From: Parapedobacter composti
Lineage (GTDB): Bacteria; Bacteroidota; Bacteroidia; Sphingobacteriales; Sphingobacteriaceae
Length of the DNA stretch: 64,000 nt
Direction of reading: 5' to 3'
NCBI RefSeq assembly: GCF_900112315.1
Contig: NZ_FOLL01000022.1
Coordinates: forward strand, 1-64,000
Positions 46,123 through 54,370 of this stretch are shown one piece after another (position 1 is the first letter of the stretch; each line of letters opens with the position of its first letter). The notes under the pieces are model-generated. The model saw only the letters and a program-made list of their open reading frames with translations. It was not told the DNA's origin and searched no databases. Made by a program: the position numbers and the translations under genes.

Positions 46123-47112
46123 ATGGTTATTTCTATGAGAATTTCTGTTTTTGTACCTGAGTATGGGGTAATTGAAGCCGTTACGCCGCCATTCAGAACG
46201 TTTCATACCGCCAATGAGTTTTTAGCTACATTTGGCAAAAAGCCGATCTTTAAGGTTGAGTATGTGGGCTTGAAAGAATATGTGCCCGCCAACAACGGTG
46301 AATACCTTATAAAAACCGATAAGCTGCTCAGCGAGGTGACCGAAACCGACTTACTGATTATACCTCCGACATTCGGTGATACCGTCAAAGGGATTCAAGC
46401 CAATGCGGAGGCGATCCCTTATTTCAAAAAGTTGCATGAAAAAGGCGCCAGTCTGGCCAGTCTGTGCATCGGTGCTTTTCTGTTAGCGGAAACAGGCCTG
46501 CTCAACGGCAAAAAGTGCTCCACACACTGGGCTTATATTAATGAGTTTAAAGAACGGTATCCCGAAGTGGAAGTGGAAGACGGCGCCATTATAACAGAAC
46601 ATGGCAATATTTACAGCAGCGGCGGAGCGAGCAGCTTATGGAACTTGATATTGTACCTTGTTGAAAAATTTGCCGACAGAGAGACAGCCGTGATGATATC
46701 CAAATATTTTGCGTTGGATATTGGAAGGGATAGCCAATCGCAGTTTGCTATTTTCAAGGGACAAAGGAACCACGGCGATACTGAGATCCAGAAAGTGCAG
46801 GATTACATTGAAAAAAATTATCATCATAAAATAATAATAGAAACGCTGGCAAACCTGATTAATACGGGCCGCAGAACTTTTGAAAGGCGGTTTAAGGAGG
46901 CTACCAACAACACACCCATTGAGTATATACAACGCGTAAGGATAGAAGCCGCCAAAAGCTTCTTTGAAGCGTCAAGAAAAAATGTAACGGAAATCATGTT
47001 TACTGTAGGGTATACAGACACGAAAGCATTTAGAGATACCTTTAAAAAAATTACGGGGCTAACACCCATAGAGTACCGGAACAAGTTTGCCCGGGTGGCA
47101 CATGAGGTGTAA
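46123..47112 (+). CDS. AraC-family regulator with DJ-1/PfpI domain (GlxA-type)
   Basis: The 329-residue protein has a DJ-1/PfpI-like N-terminal domain (about 5-190) with the nucleophile-elbow segment SLCIGAFLLAETGLLNG (Cys at about 113), and a C-terminal AraC domain (about 225-325) with two helix-turn-helix motifs: ETLANLINTGRRTFERRFKE and EIMFTVGYTDTKAFRDTFKK. Such proteins sense a small metabolite and act as transcriptional activators. ATG at 46123 is used; ATG at 46135 (MRISVF) is possible. It is divergent to the SRPBCC/DUF1801 cluster, which it may regulate. Confidence 0.9.
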   Translation: MVISMRISVFVPEYGVIEAVTPPFRTFHTANEFLATFGKKPIFKVEYVGLKEYVPANNGEYLIKTDKLLSEVTETDLLIIPPTFGDTVKGIQANAEAIPYFKKLHEKGASLASLCIGAFLLAETGLLNGKKCSTHWAYINEFKERYPEVEVEDGAIITEHGNIYSSGGASSLWNLILYLVEKFADRETAVMISKYFALDIGRDSQSQFAIFKGQRNHGDTEIQKVQDYIEKNYHHKIIIETLANLINTGRRTFERRFKEATNNTPIEYIQRVRIEAAKSFFEASRKNVTEIMFTVGYTDTKAFRDTFKKITGLTPIEYRNKFARVAHEV

Positions 47113-47222
47113 TTTGCGTGGCCGCACTTATCATCCCAAACGCTGTATTTGCAAACTGGCTGTGGTACATCGTTAAGAAATTCAGTTCGTCAACGGATAT
47201 AGCGTTGTGCTGGGCGATAGGC

Positions 47223-47385
47223 CTATGACGTTCCACCTTTGAGCTCAAACCGGTATCCCGCTTGTTTCAGGCCGTACAAGCCATGCATCACCCAGTAATC
47301 TTTTTCAACCAGTACCGGGTCAATTCCCTTTTCTTCGGAAACGATATGATCAGGTCCTTGAAATCCCTGTGATGATGAAGGTAAG
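47223..47385 (-). pseudogene. Decayed AbiEii-type toxin gene fragment
   Basis: On the minus strand one frame reads VSEEKGIDPVLVEKDYWVMH, then GLYGLKQAGYRFELKGGTS and TAG (plus 47223-47225). This matches the N-terminal nucleotidyltransferase region of AbiEii/type IV toxins, where EKDYW and ELKGGTSL are conserved. Upstream of this the match continues in another frame as LHHHRDFKDLI, so there is a frameshift, and the rest of the domain (GGTSLSKG... to the active-site aspartates) is missing. It is a remnant without its antitoxin. Identified by eye from motif memory. Confidence 0.65.
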
Positions 47386-47454
47386 TCACGCTTTGGCTAC
47401 AAATCGGGTATTTCAATTTAAATACCTTATCTTACAAGAATAAATTATACGATC

Positions 47455-47571
47455 ATGGCAAAAGACAAGGGATCAAAGAAAGAAGGCGGCAAAAAGACCG
47501 CCGTAAAGAGCTTGAAGGAAAAACGTGCTGACAAGAAGGAAAAACAGCCAGAGAAGCGCAGGAAAGATTAA
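47455..47571 (+). CDS. Small lysine-rich protein (38 aa)
   Basis: ATG at 47455 opens 38 codons to TAA at 47569-47571. The product starts MAKDKGSKKEGGKKTAVKSL and stays strongly Lys/Glu-rich to its end (EKRRKD). Short basic proteins of this type occur in Sphingobacteriaceae (from memory), without known function. It ends by overlapping the convergent sigma factor gene by 4 bp (TTAA, a stop on each strand). A/T-rich sequence upstream is compatible with a promoter. The strong composition bias makes it a real but modestly supported gene. Confidence 0.6.
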   Translation: MAKDKGSKKEGGKKTAVKSLKEKRADKKEKQPEKRRKD

Positions 47572-48428
47572 CTCCTGAAGTGGATGAGCTTTTTCCCTTC
47601 CGTAGAATGCTGCAACCAAGCCAATGCCTTGGTTTTGATCTGCCTCACACGTTCGGTAGTCAACCCCAGCTGCCGGCCGATTTCTCCAAGGTTTTTCGGT
47701 TCAGACCCACCGAGTCCGAAAAATAGTTTCAGCACCAGTTGCTCCCGTTGGGGGAGCCCGCGTATCGCATCCCCGACAACGATTTCCAGTGAGTCGCTCA
47801 TCGCCCGATGGTCCGTCGGCACCCCGCCATCAGGCAATGAATCTAATAAGCTCATATCCGGCGAATGAAGGGAGGGAGCATCTACCGAAACTTGCTTGTT
47901 GCCGTTTAACAATATGCGGCCCAATCGCTCAGACGAAACGCCAAGCTCCTCGGCCAGCTCCTCTACGGTAGGTTCACGCTCCAAATGCTGCTCCAGCTCG
48001 GATTGCGACCGCTTCACTTTGACCAAATCAGCGATTTGGTTTAATGGTAGACGGACCGTGCGCGACTGCACGGAAATGGCCGACATGATGCTCTGTCTGA
48101 TCCACCAGACGGCATAAGATATAAATTTAAAGCCGCGTGTCTCGTCAAACCGTTTCGCTGCTGTGACCAGCCCCAGGTTTCCCTCGTTGATCAGATCCTC
48201 AAGCACCACGCCTTGATGCTGAAATTGCTTGGCTACCGAAATCACGAACCGAAGGTTCCCATTGACCAACCGGTTCAACGCTGCGGTGTCTCCTGCCCGT
48301 ATCCGGACGGCCAGCGCAACTTCCTCATCACCGGTGATCAAGTCATATTTACTTATATCATGCAAATAGCTACTCAGGGATCGATTGGCGCGGTTGGTAA
48401 TCGATTCGGATATTTTCAGTTGCCTCAT
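47568..48428 (-). CDS. RpoD-type sigma-70 factor (short Bacteroidota form)
   Basis: I use ATG at 48428 (MRQLKISESITNRANRSLSS, 286 residues), the start typical of Bacteroidota RpoD; longer starts add an unlikely leader. Region 1.2 (SSYLHDISKYDLITGDEE), region 2 (LRFVISVAKQFQHQGVVLEDLINEGNLGLV and KFISYAVWWIRQSI, each over about 80-150), region 3 (EREPTVEELAEELGVSSERL) and region 4 (LPQREQLVLKLFFGL, TTERVRQIKTKAL) are present. The last residues (KLIHFRS) differ from the usual RpoD end, so this may be a paralogous group 2 factor. Confidence 0.9.
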   Translation of the reverse strand: MRQLKISESITNRANRSLSSYLHDISKYDLITGDEEVALAVRIRAGDTAALNRLVNGNLRFVISVAKQFQHQGVVLEDLINEGNLGLVTAAKRFDETRGFKFISYAVWWIRQSIMSAISVQSRTVRLPLNQIADLVKVKRSQSELEQHLEREPTVEELAEELGVSSERLGRILLNGNKQVSVDAPSLHSPDMSLLDSLPDGGVPTDHRAMSDSLEIVVGDAIRGLPQREQLVLKLFFGLGGSEPKNLGEIGRQLGLTTERVRQIKTKALAWLQHSTEGKKLIHFRS

Positions 48429-48591
48429 GTGCTGCTTTCGTGTGAAGGGTATGCCGTAAATGTAGGTAATTAAGTCGGACAAATTGGGGAAAACCAGATA
48501 ATACCCTACCGTTGCGCCATCCTTTTTGAATATCCGTGCTCACCAGGTGTGAGTGTTGCCATGTACGTCCTGCAAGCGCGGTGTGGAAGGA

Positions 48592-48623
48592 ATAAAAAAA
48601 CCACCAGGCTGATGCCCGGTGGT
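48592..48623 (-). terminator. Terminator of the cold-shock gene
   Basis: CCACCAGG (48601-48608) pairs with CCCGGTGG (48615-48622), with one mismatch and a CTGATG loop. On the minus strand the hairpin is followed by a run of T (plus A-run 48592-48600). It lies 27 bp past the stop of the cold-shock gene on that strand. Confidence 0.8.
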
Positions 48624-48650
48624 CTTCATACAATATCTGAAAAAGAGAAA

Positions 48651-48842
48651 TTAAATCAATTTTACGTTTACTGCATTGAGGCCCTTTTGGCCTTGCTCGA
48701 CTTCAAATGAAACATCATCATTCTCACGGATCTGGTCTTTCAACCCGGAAGAGTGAACAAATACCTCTCGTCCACCGTCTTTGGGGGTGATGAAACCGAA
48801 ACCCTTAGTCTCATTGAAAAATTTTACTACGCCTTCTTGCAT
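48651..48842 (-). CDS. Cold-shock domain protein (CspA family)
   Basis: ATG at 48842 gives a 63-residue protein; the longer frame upstream is noncoding leader. The OB-fold has RNP1 KGFGFI (about 13-18) and RNP2 VFVHSS (about 27-32), the ssDNA/RNA-binding aromatics of the family. A long leader (about 200 bp to the previous gene) precedes it, as in cold-regulated csp mRNAs, though no specific element was identified. Downstream terminator is strong. Confidence 0.95.
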   Translation of the reverse strand: MQEGVVKFFNETKGFGFITPKDGGREVFVHSSGLKDQIRENDDVSFEVEQGQKGLNAVNVKLI

Positions 48843-49060
48843 TGGCTTTTGAATAAAAATGAATTGAATTATTAATTGGTTAAAGGTAAGAATAAAATAT
48901 TGTAATTCAGCGTTTTTTATTTCGGCCGAGCGGGATCGTATACTCCCAGGTATATGCGGAAGTTGGTGATGCTGCAAGACACCATATTTTGATATAATAA
49001 AAATATGCACACCTTTGGCACAAGCGGAAACCTGCACGACACTGATAATGGAGCAGGCGG

Positions 49061-50149
49061 TTAAGCGGCAGGTATTTTATACGCCACGGCATTCATATTC
49101 ACGCCAGCGCCCATGGAAGCAAATACAATCACACTTCCTTTCTGCAGGACTTGATCAATTAGTTTCTCTTTATACATCAAGTCGTATAAAGTCGGTAATG
49201 TTGCTACAGAACTGTTCCCGAGCCATGAAATCGTCATCGGCATCATGTCTTTTGGCGAGCTATTCAGGCCATATAGTTCAAATAGGTTCCTCAGGATCGC
49301 CTCGTCCATTTTTTCATTTGCCTGATGGATCAGCACTTTATCGACTTCCGTGATTGATAGGCCCGCTTGGTCAAGACACTCCTTCGTGGTTTGTGGCACG
49401 GCCTTTAACGCATACTCGTATAGCTTCCTGCCATTCATTTTGAGAAACAGGTGATCATGGCCGTATTCAGGATTGGAAGATTTGCCCATGCGTAATACAT
49501 AGGCCAGTTCGGTGGCGTAAGACTTAGTGGCATGGCTCAGAACGCCCACCGGTGTGTCACTCTGTCTGGCTTCCAAGACGACAGCCCCGGCTCCATCGGC
49601 GTAGATCATACTATCCCGGTCGTGCGGATCGGAGATCCGTGACAGTGTTTCCGTTCCGATAACCAATACCCGTTTGGCACTGCCGTTGCGGATGTAAGTA
49701 TCTGCCTGGATCACACCTTGTAACCAGCCGGCACAACCGAAAGGCAAATCGTAAGCGATGGTTGACGGGTTTTTGATAGTTAAACGATGCTTGACCCGGG
49801 ATGCCAATGCCGGCACGAATTCACTTCTGCGGTTATCAGCCCTGATGTCGCCAAAGTTATGGGCAACGATGATATAATCCAGTGTTTCCCCGTCTATCCC
49901 GCTGGAAGCCAGCGCGTCCTGTCCGGCGAATGCGGCAATGTCAGACGCGACTAGATCATCGGTCACGTACCTTCTTTCTTGGATACCGGTAATCCGGCCA
50001 AATTGCCTGATGATCTCCGCATTCATTTTTTTCAGCTTGGTACCGTCCTGGTCATAAAAGGCATGCTCACGGAAATCTTCGTTTCGTATTCTTCTGGTCG
50101 GAATATAACTGCCGCTTCCAACAATAACGGCATAAGTCGGATGATCCAT
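49061..50149 (-). CDS. 3-oxoacyl-ACP synthase III family protein (KAS III)
   Basis: Thiolase-fold enzyme that joins acyl-CoA and malonyl-ACP. The Cys-His-Asn triad is present: Cys139 ([11 protein letters not shown]), His275 (VLIHQANEK) and Asn312 (LGNSSVAT). At 362 residues it is longer than FabH of E. coli (317), as in several Bacteroidota paralogues. It could be a fatty-acid FabH or a specialised condensing enzyme (for example of a secondary lipid); the stand-alone position gives no help. The downstream end lies near the csp leader. Confidence 0.85.
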   Translation of the reverse strand: MDHPTYAVIVGSGSYIPTRRIRNEDFREHAFYDQDGTKLKKMNAEIIRQFGRITGIQERRYVTDDLVASDIAAFAGQDALASSGIDGETLDYIIVAHNFGDIRADNRRSEFVPALASRVKHRLTIKNPSTIAYDLPFGCAGWLQGVIQADTYIRNGSAKRVLVIGTETLSRISDPHDRDSMIYADGAGAVVLEARQSDTPVGVLSHATKSYATELAYVLRMGKSSNPEYGHDHLFLKMNGRKLYEYALKAVPQTTKECLDQAGLSITEVDKVLIHQANEKMDEAILRNLFELYGLNSSPKDMMPMTISWLGNSSVATLPTLYDLMYKEKLIDQVLQKGSVIVFASMGAGVNMNAVAYKIPAA

Positions 50150-50385
50150 TGCGTTGTGATGTATGAATTATTCCTTTCCAAGGAGCTTTAGCATTTTTGC
50201 AGATCGGATTATTACCCATTAAAGAACAAGCTTGCAAAAGTATTGTTTAGCCAAAAATTAATCGGACCGGATTTCTATTTTGGTTAGGGCTTATGCTGCT
50301 GAGATACGCGAAAGCATGCATGGGCGTAACTCTTGCCGGGGTGATCCGGGCGATACCCGCCTTGGTAATATTACGGTCGAATGAT

Positions 50386-50469
50386 AAAAGAAAAAACCCT
50401 ATAAACGTGCTGTCTATAGGGCTTTGATGTTAAATGATTCCTTTGGTGCGGAGAGTGAGGGATTCGAAC
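50386..50469. repeat. Direct repeat, left end of tRNA-Ser island (att-like)
   Basis: This 84-bp segment matches 52093-52176 base for base except for about seven differences, all in its left half. The last 38 bp (50432-50469) are identical and include 21 bp of the 3' end of tRNA-Ser (T arm and acceptor) plus its flank. The left half is the tRNA terminator hairpin. This is what integration at a tRNA 3' end leaves: the distal copy carries the original flank, the proximal copy an imported look-alike. Confidence 0.8.
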
Positions 50470-50520
50470 GATCCCTATAACCTCCTCATTTAATATCTTT
50501 TATAAGCTTCGATTTTCTGC

Positions 50521-50541
50521 GGTCTCGCTATGGTCTCGCTG
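50521..50541 (+). repeat. Island-end repeat GGTCTCGCTAtGGTCTCGCTG, left copy
   Basis: A 21-bp tandem-type motif made of two GGTCTCGC units; a nearly identical copy (two mismatches) lies at 52037-52057, just inside the other island end. Paired repeats at island ends are often integrase or excisionase arm sites. No integrase gene remains here. Confidence 0.55.
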
Positions 50542-50796
50542 TATTAAAATCTACGCTTCCCTATTCCTAAACGTTAAACAAAGATACGAAATGAACGGGT
50601 TTAAACCTTATACTTTATGCAGTTTATAGTACTTTCAGGATGGCGGTCGATCAGCTCGCATATATAAATAACAATCTCGTTTTAGGACGAATACTTATGG
50701 TCGAGCATAGGTGTTTTCGGAACATGAAATAACACATTTATTGTCGCAAATAACGTTTCGCGACAGAAAATAGGTCTTATTGTCGTGAAAAAATTA

Positions 50797-51072
50797 TTAT
50801 TTCAGATAGTGACCACGAAGTGACTGTATTTCAAGAATCACGAGGGTATGATCATTATAAATTTCATAAACGATACGATGTTCCCGGTTGATCCGTCTTG
50901 ACCAGGAACCGGATAGCTGATGTTTCAAAGGTTCAGGTTTACCAATCCCCTCAAATGGATTTTCTATAATAGCAAGAATAAGTTGCTGTATTTTCTTTTG
51001 AATAGCTTTGTTTCCAGACTTTTTCCAGTAGTTCAAATCCTCAACTGCCTGTGGAGTATAGATTACTTCCAT
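50797..51072 (-). CDS. Txe/YoeB-family mRNA interferase toxin
   Basis: YoeB toxins cut mRNA at the ribosome. The 91-residue protein matches the family in NPFEGIGKPEPLKHQLSGSW (38-57) with the catalytic Glu47, basic SRRINREHRIVYE (Arg66) and the C-terminal RGHYLK (His88-Tyr89). The stop-start overlap with the upstream antitoxin is 10 bp, normal for this family. It sits inside the tRNA-Ser island. It looks intact and likely active if not neutralised. Confidence 0.9.
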   Translation of the reverse strand: MEVIYTPQAVEDLNYWKKSGNKAIQKKIQQLILAIIENPFEGIGKPEPLKHQLSGSWSRRINREHRIVYEIYNDHTLVILEIQSLRGHYLK

Positions 51073-51266
51073 AAGTCTTCCACGGCTATTTTAACTCCTT
51101 TGCCATTTTTGACATCTTCCCGGCCCTTGAGAATTTTCTTGACGAAATCCGGATCATATGGACTTTCTGAACCCTTAGTTTCAAAATCCATTTTCAATGC
51201 CTTGGCAAAAGCTTTAATAGCCTCCAACTGCGTTTTGTTCTTAGGACGTATAAGTATGGTATCCAT
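51063..51266 (-). CDS. DUF2683 antitoxin of the YoeB module
   Basis: The 67-residue protein begins MDTILIRPKNKTQLEAIKAF and fits the short DUF2683 antitoxins that are paired with YoeB-like toxins in Bacteroidota. Its C-terminal half is charged and likely disordered until it wraps the toxin. It lies directly upstream of the toxin, overlapping by 10 bp, so antitoxin is translated first. Identification is by partner and length, since the protein is short. Confidence 0.8.
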   Translation of the reverse strand: MDTILIRPKNKTQLEAIKAFAKALKMDFETKGSESPYDPDFVKKILKGREDVKNGKGVKIAVEDLWK

Positions 51267-51398
51267 GATGCAAAAATACTAAATTTTACGTAAAATATAA
51301 TTGTTATTGCTTAATGTGAAATCATTTGTATGGTCATTTTCAAACAATTGTATAGGATTGTGCCGGTTCTGTAGTCCGGTTGTTTATCGTGGTCGAAA

Positions 51399-51695
51399 CT
51401 AAACGCCATTCAATAATTCCAAATCCTGCAGTTTTCTTCCCAGCTCATCGTCTGTCCCTAATTTCAACACATCTTCGTGCAAACCCAGTACCCGGAGCAC
51501 GTTAAAATACGCACCAAATGCAACGCTTGGATCTCCTTTCTCGATGAGGTATAACGTTGAGCGTGCGATGCCCGCACGCTCTGCCACTTGAATGGTCGTT
51601 AGTTTGCGACGTTTTCTCGCAAGCTTTATATTCTCGCCCATCTGCTCCAGGAGCTTACTGTGTTTCGGTAAAACAACCTGTTTCTTCGTAGTCAT
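51399..51695 (-). CDS. HipB-like XRE-family repressor, orphan
   Basis: A 98-residue HTH_3 protein: LLEQMGENIKLARKRRKLTT, the DNA-binding helices TIQVAERAGIARSTLYLIEKG (about 34-54) and a C-terminal dimerisation part ending KLQDLELLNGV. It resembles the antitoxin/repressor HipB, normally followed by a hipA kinase toxin gene. No hipA gene follows; the next gene downstream is the YoeB antitoxin after 132 bp. An inverted repeat array just upstream (51706-51756) looks like its operator. Confidence 0.8.
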   Translation of the reverse strand: MTTKKQVVLPKHSKLLEQMGENIKLARKRRKLTTIQVAERAGIARSTLYLIEKGDPSVAFGAYFNVLRVLGLHEDVLKLGTDDELGRKLQDLELLNGV

Positions 51696-51705
51696 TTTCT
51701 AACTA

Positions 51706-51756
51706 TTGTTTGTTATTACATACAAATGTATGTATTTTGATTGAAATAACAAACAA
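51706..51756. promoter_or_regulatory. Candidate operator of the HipB-like repressor
   Basis: TTGTTTGTTATT (51706-51717) and AATAACAAACAA (51745-51756) are exact inverted repeats, and between them ACATACAAATGTATGT (51718-51733) is itself a palindrome. They lie 10-60 bp upstream of the repressor start, where HipB-type proteins bind. The symmetry is strong; binding is not shown. Confidence 0.65.
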
Positions 51757-52036
51757 ATATATCATTGTTATTATTACAAAACTCAAATGCTATTTAATAA
51801 TCCGCCGATTCAACCTTAACATAAATTGGGAAAAGCCCGGCTGCATTGGCCTTAGCGGCCCTGGGATAAATGTGGACGTTTAAATCTGTCTTCATCATGC
51901 TGGTATCTATTAGGTCTCTAATTATATTCCATTTTACAGCTTAAATCAAGATGTTCATCTTGAACACTTCTGACGTAACTATTTGTTAGTTATGTCGTTG
52001 TGACGTTTAGCGAGACCCTAAACCAACCATTTGCAG

Positions 52037-52057
52037 GGTCTCGATAGGGTCTCGCTG
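52037..52057 (+). repeat. Island-end repeat, right copy
   Basis: GGTCTCGATAGGGTCTCGCTG, two bases different from the copy at 50521-50541. It lies just inside the right end of the island, upstream of the tRNA-Ser terminator copy. Likely a recombinase arm-site remnant. Confidence 0.55.
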
Positions 52058-52092
52058 GAACAGGGAATTATTGAATGATCAGGAAGACTTGT

Positions 52093-52176
52093 AAAAGAAA
52101 AAACCCTATAAACGCGCTGTTTATAGGGTATTGATACGAAATGATTCCTTTGGTGCGGAGAGTGAGGGATTCGAAC
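52093..52176. repeat. Direct repeat, right end of tRNA-Ser island (att-like)
   Basis: Partner of 50386-50469. It overlaps the 3' part of the intact tRNA-Ser gene (52156-52176) and its terminator: ACCCTATAAA (52103-52112) pairs with TTTATAGGGT (52120-52129), followed on the minus strand by a T-rich run. The 38-bp identical core is 52139-52176. Confidence 0.8.
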
Positions 52177-52240
52177 CCCCGGTCCGGTTAAGGACAACGG
52201 TTTTCAAGACCGCCGCATTCGACCACTCTGCCAACTCTCC
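52156..52240 (-). tRNA. tRNA-Ser (UGA)
   Basis: On the minus strand an 85-nt cloverleaf with a long variable arm is visible: acceptor GGAGAG...CTCTCC, D-stem region, anticodon TGA (plus TCA at 52204-52206) and the T loop GGTTCGAATCC. The long variable arm and TGA anticodon identify tRNA-Ser. The discriminator is G and CCA is not encoded. Its 3' end is the integration target of the island to its left. Confidence 0.95.
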
Positions 52241-52408
52241 GGCGCAAAAGTACAAACTCTGGGAGATATTGCAAATTCAATTGTATTTTTTTTAATTGAG
52301 ACTTCCCTTCTGCCTCAGGACCAAGCAAATAGCTAAAAAAATGGCCTCTGATCGCCTTAACCGATAGTCAATCTCCCGACTGCAACATTCCAAAAAACAC
52401 AAATAGAA

Positions 52409-52438
52409 AACCCCTCTTTACACGAGTAAAGAGGGGTT
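52409..52438 (-). terminator. Terminator of tRNA-Arg
   Basis: AACCCCTCTTTAC (52409-52421) pairs with GTAAAGAGGGGTT (52426-52438) around an ACGA loop: 13 perfect base pairs. The minus strand continues into a T-rich run, and the hairpin is directly after the tRNA-Arg 3' end. Confidence 0.9.
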
Positions 52439-52440
52439 AG

Positions 52441-52514
52441 TACGCCAATCAGGATTCGAACCTGAGACCGACGGTTTAGAAAACCGTTGCTCTATCCAGC
52501 TGAGCTATTGGCGC
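52441..52514 (-). tRNA. tRNA-Arg (UCU)
   Basis: A 74-nt cloverleaf on the minus strand: acceptor GCGCCAA/TTGGCGT (first pair G-U), D arm AGCTCAGCTGGATAGAGC, anticodon loop TTTCTAA with TCT, and T loop GGTTCGAATCC. Discriminator A. It reads AGA. CCA is not encoded. Confidence 0.95.
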
Positions 52515-52598
52515 CCGTAATGCGTGCAAAGTTATATTAAACTTGTTTCAATTGCAAAAACAATCAGTCCAATTTGCGGTTATCTCTCAAAAACAGCT

Positions 52599-52757
52599 AT
52601 GCGAAGTTTCTTATTTATCTTAGCCCTAATCTTGGTAGCCATCTGGGCAATCGGTGTATTTTGGTATGCATTGAAGGGAATGTTCAACATTATCATCTTC
52701 TTTGCGGCCGTTGCATTCATTATCGCCATCTTTAACAGGCCCAAGCGAACTGGTTAG
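52599..52757 (+). CDS. Small membrane protein, lmo0937/DUF5670-like
   Basis: ATG at 52599 gives 52 residues: MRSFLFILALILVAIWAIGV, a second hydrophobic stretch (about 26-45, GMFNIIIFFAAVAFIIAIF) and a basic C-terminus (NRPKRTG). Two-helix proteins of this kind are annotated as lmo0937/DUF5670 family; their role is unknown. Upstream codons to 52524 would add a leader that runs into the tRNA-Arg region. It ends 4 bp inside the convergent DUF3467 gene (TTAG). Confidence 0.75.
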   Translation: MRSFLFILALILVAIWAIGVFWYALKGMFNIIIFFAAVAFIIAIFNRPKRTG

Positions 52758-53062
52758 GCCTGCGCCGTAGGCCCGCCGAAGTTCATTGGAAACGGCGGAT
52801 TTTCGTGCGTATCGATTTTGCCGTTTACGGCTTCGTACTTGGCGATATTGTCGTCCAGGGCATGCAACAAACGCTTGGCGTGCTCGGGCGTGAGGATAAT
52901 CCGTGATTTAACCCTCGCCTTGGGCACGCCGGGCATCACCCGGATGAAGTCAAGCACAAACTCGGTGTTGGAATGTGTAATGATGGCCAGATTGGAATAG
53001 ATGCCTTCGGCAATATCTTCGGCCAGCTCGATATTCAATTGATTTTCTTTGTTCTCCGTCAT
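52754..53062 (-). CDS. DUF3467-family protein
   Basis: A 102-residue protein with the DUF3467 layout: ELAEDIAEGIYSNLAIITHS (10-29), FVLDFIRVMPGVPKARVKSR and IILTPEHAKRLLHALDDNI. This is a small beta-rich domain of unknown function, common in Bacteroidota. The gene is single on its strand, convergent with the small membrane protein, and upstream of the M42 peptidase gene it is separated by 78 bp. Confidence 0.9.
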   Translation of the reverse strand: MTENKENQLNIELAEDIAEGIYSNLAIITHSNTEFVLDFIRVMPGVPKARVKSRIILTPEHAKRLLHALDDNIAKYEAVNGKIDTHENPPFPMNFGGPTAQA

Positions 53063-53140
53063 TTGGGTATTGTTTGGTTAAGCTTGCGCCTACCGCCTGC
53101 TTATGCACAAAGGTGCAAAGAAATTTCAGCGGATTAAAAA

Positions 53141-54256
53141 CTATTGTGCAAATGTCCTGAAATCTTGTCCAGGCTTGATGGCCAACAGCGTTTCGTAGAT
53201 TAACCGGATTACATTGTCTACGTCTTCTTTGTGTACCATCTCAACGGTGGTGTGCATGTAACGCAACGGCAATGATATCAGCACGGAAGGTACGCCCTCG
53301 TTGGAATAGGCAAAGGCGTCGGTATCGGTTCCGGTCCACCGTGATGATGCTTGCCGCTGGAAAGGGATACTGTGCTTGGTTGCCGTTTCTGCCAATAGCC
53401 TGTTGAAATTAATCTGTACGGACGGTGCATACGATATCACCGGCCCTTTGCCGCAGGCTAAGTCGCCCTGGGTAATTTTATTGATCATAGGCGTCTGAGT
53501 GTCGTGCGTGACGTCCGTAATGATGGCTGCGTTGGGCTTTATGCGATGGGCAATCATTTCGGCACCGCGGAGACCTATTTCTTCCTGAACGGAATTAACA
53601 ATATAGAGACCGAAAGGAAGTTTCTTCTTATTTTCTTTGAGCAACCGGGCCACTTCGGCAATCATGAACCCTCCTGCCCTGTTGTCGAGCGCCCGGCCCA
53701 CGTAATACCGATTGTTCAGCACCATGAACTCATCTTCGTATGTGACCACACAGCCGACATGTACACCCAAAGCTTCCACTTCTTCCTTACTGGTACACCC
53801 GCAGTCGAGAAAGATGTTCTTCAACGAAGGACTTTCTTCCTTTTCCCCAGAACGGGTATGGATAGCTGGCCAGCCAAAAACGGCCTTTACCACGCCGTTG
53901 TCGGTATGGATATTCACTCGCTTAGATGGAGCAATCTGATGGTCGGACCCGCCGTTGCGAATCACATAGATTAACCCATCTTTGGTGATGTAATTGACAA
54001 ACCACGAAATTTCATCGGCATGGGCTTCGATGACCACCTTATAATCTGCCTGCGGATTGATGACGGCCACAGCCGTTCCGTAGTGATCAGTAAATGTTTC
54101 GTCTACATAAGGCTTCAGGTAATCCAGCCAAAGGCGCTGCCCTTCCCATTCAAAGCCGGTGGGCGACGGGTTATTGATGTACCGCTCAAAAAATTCAAGG
54201 GAGGTTGCTGTTACGACGGGATGATGTTGTTGCTGGTCTTTCTTTGCTTTTGCCAT
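53141..54256 (-). CDS. M42-family metallopeptidase (glutamyl aminopeptidase-like)
   Basis: M42 enzymes are cytosolic Zn/Co aminopeptidases. The 371-residue protein has the ligands EAHADEI (His79, Asp81), ALDNRAGG (Asp191), QEEIGLRG (Glu225/226) and ITDVTHDTQ (Asp248), with a late His in RYMHTTVEMV. These form the two-metal site. It lies alone on its strand. The exact peptide preference is unknown; many relatives are called glucanase/endoglucanase in error. Confidence 0.9.
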   Translation of the reverse strand: MAKAKKDQQQHHPVVTATSLEFFERYINNPSPTGFEWEGQRLWLDYLKPYVDETFTDHYGTAVAVINPQADYKVVIEAHADEISWFVNYITKDGLIYVIRNGGSDHQIAPSKRVNIHTDNGVVKAVFGWPAIHTRSGEKEESPSLKNIFLDCGCTSKEEVEALGVHVGCVVTYEDEFMVLNNRYYVGRALDNRAGGFMIAEVARLLKENKKKLPFGLYIVNSVQEEIGLRGAEMIAHRIKPNAAIITDVTHDTQTPMINKITQGDLACGKGPVISYAPSVQINFNRLLAETATKHSIPFQRQASSRWTGTDTDAFAYSNEGVPSVLISLPLRYMHTTVEMVHKEDVDNVIRLIYETLLAIKPGQDFRTFAQ

Positions 54257-54370
54257 GTTTTGATTGCTAAATGATGCATGCCCTTATACGGGCTGAGCAA
54301 AATTAGAAAATGTCAGGGATAATGCCCAACTTTGAATAAACAATGGTATTGGCATAACTGTTAGCAAATT

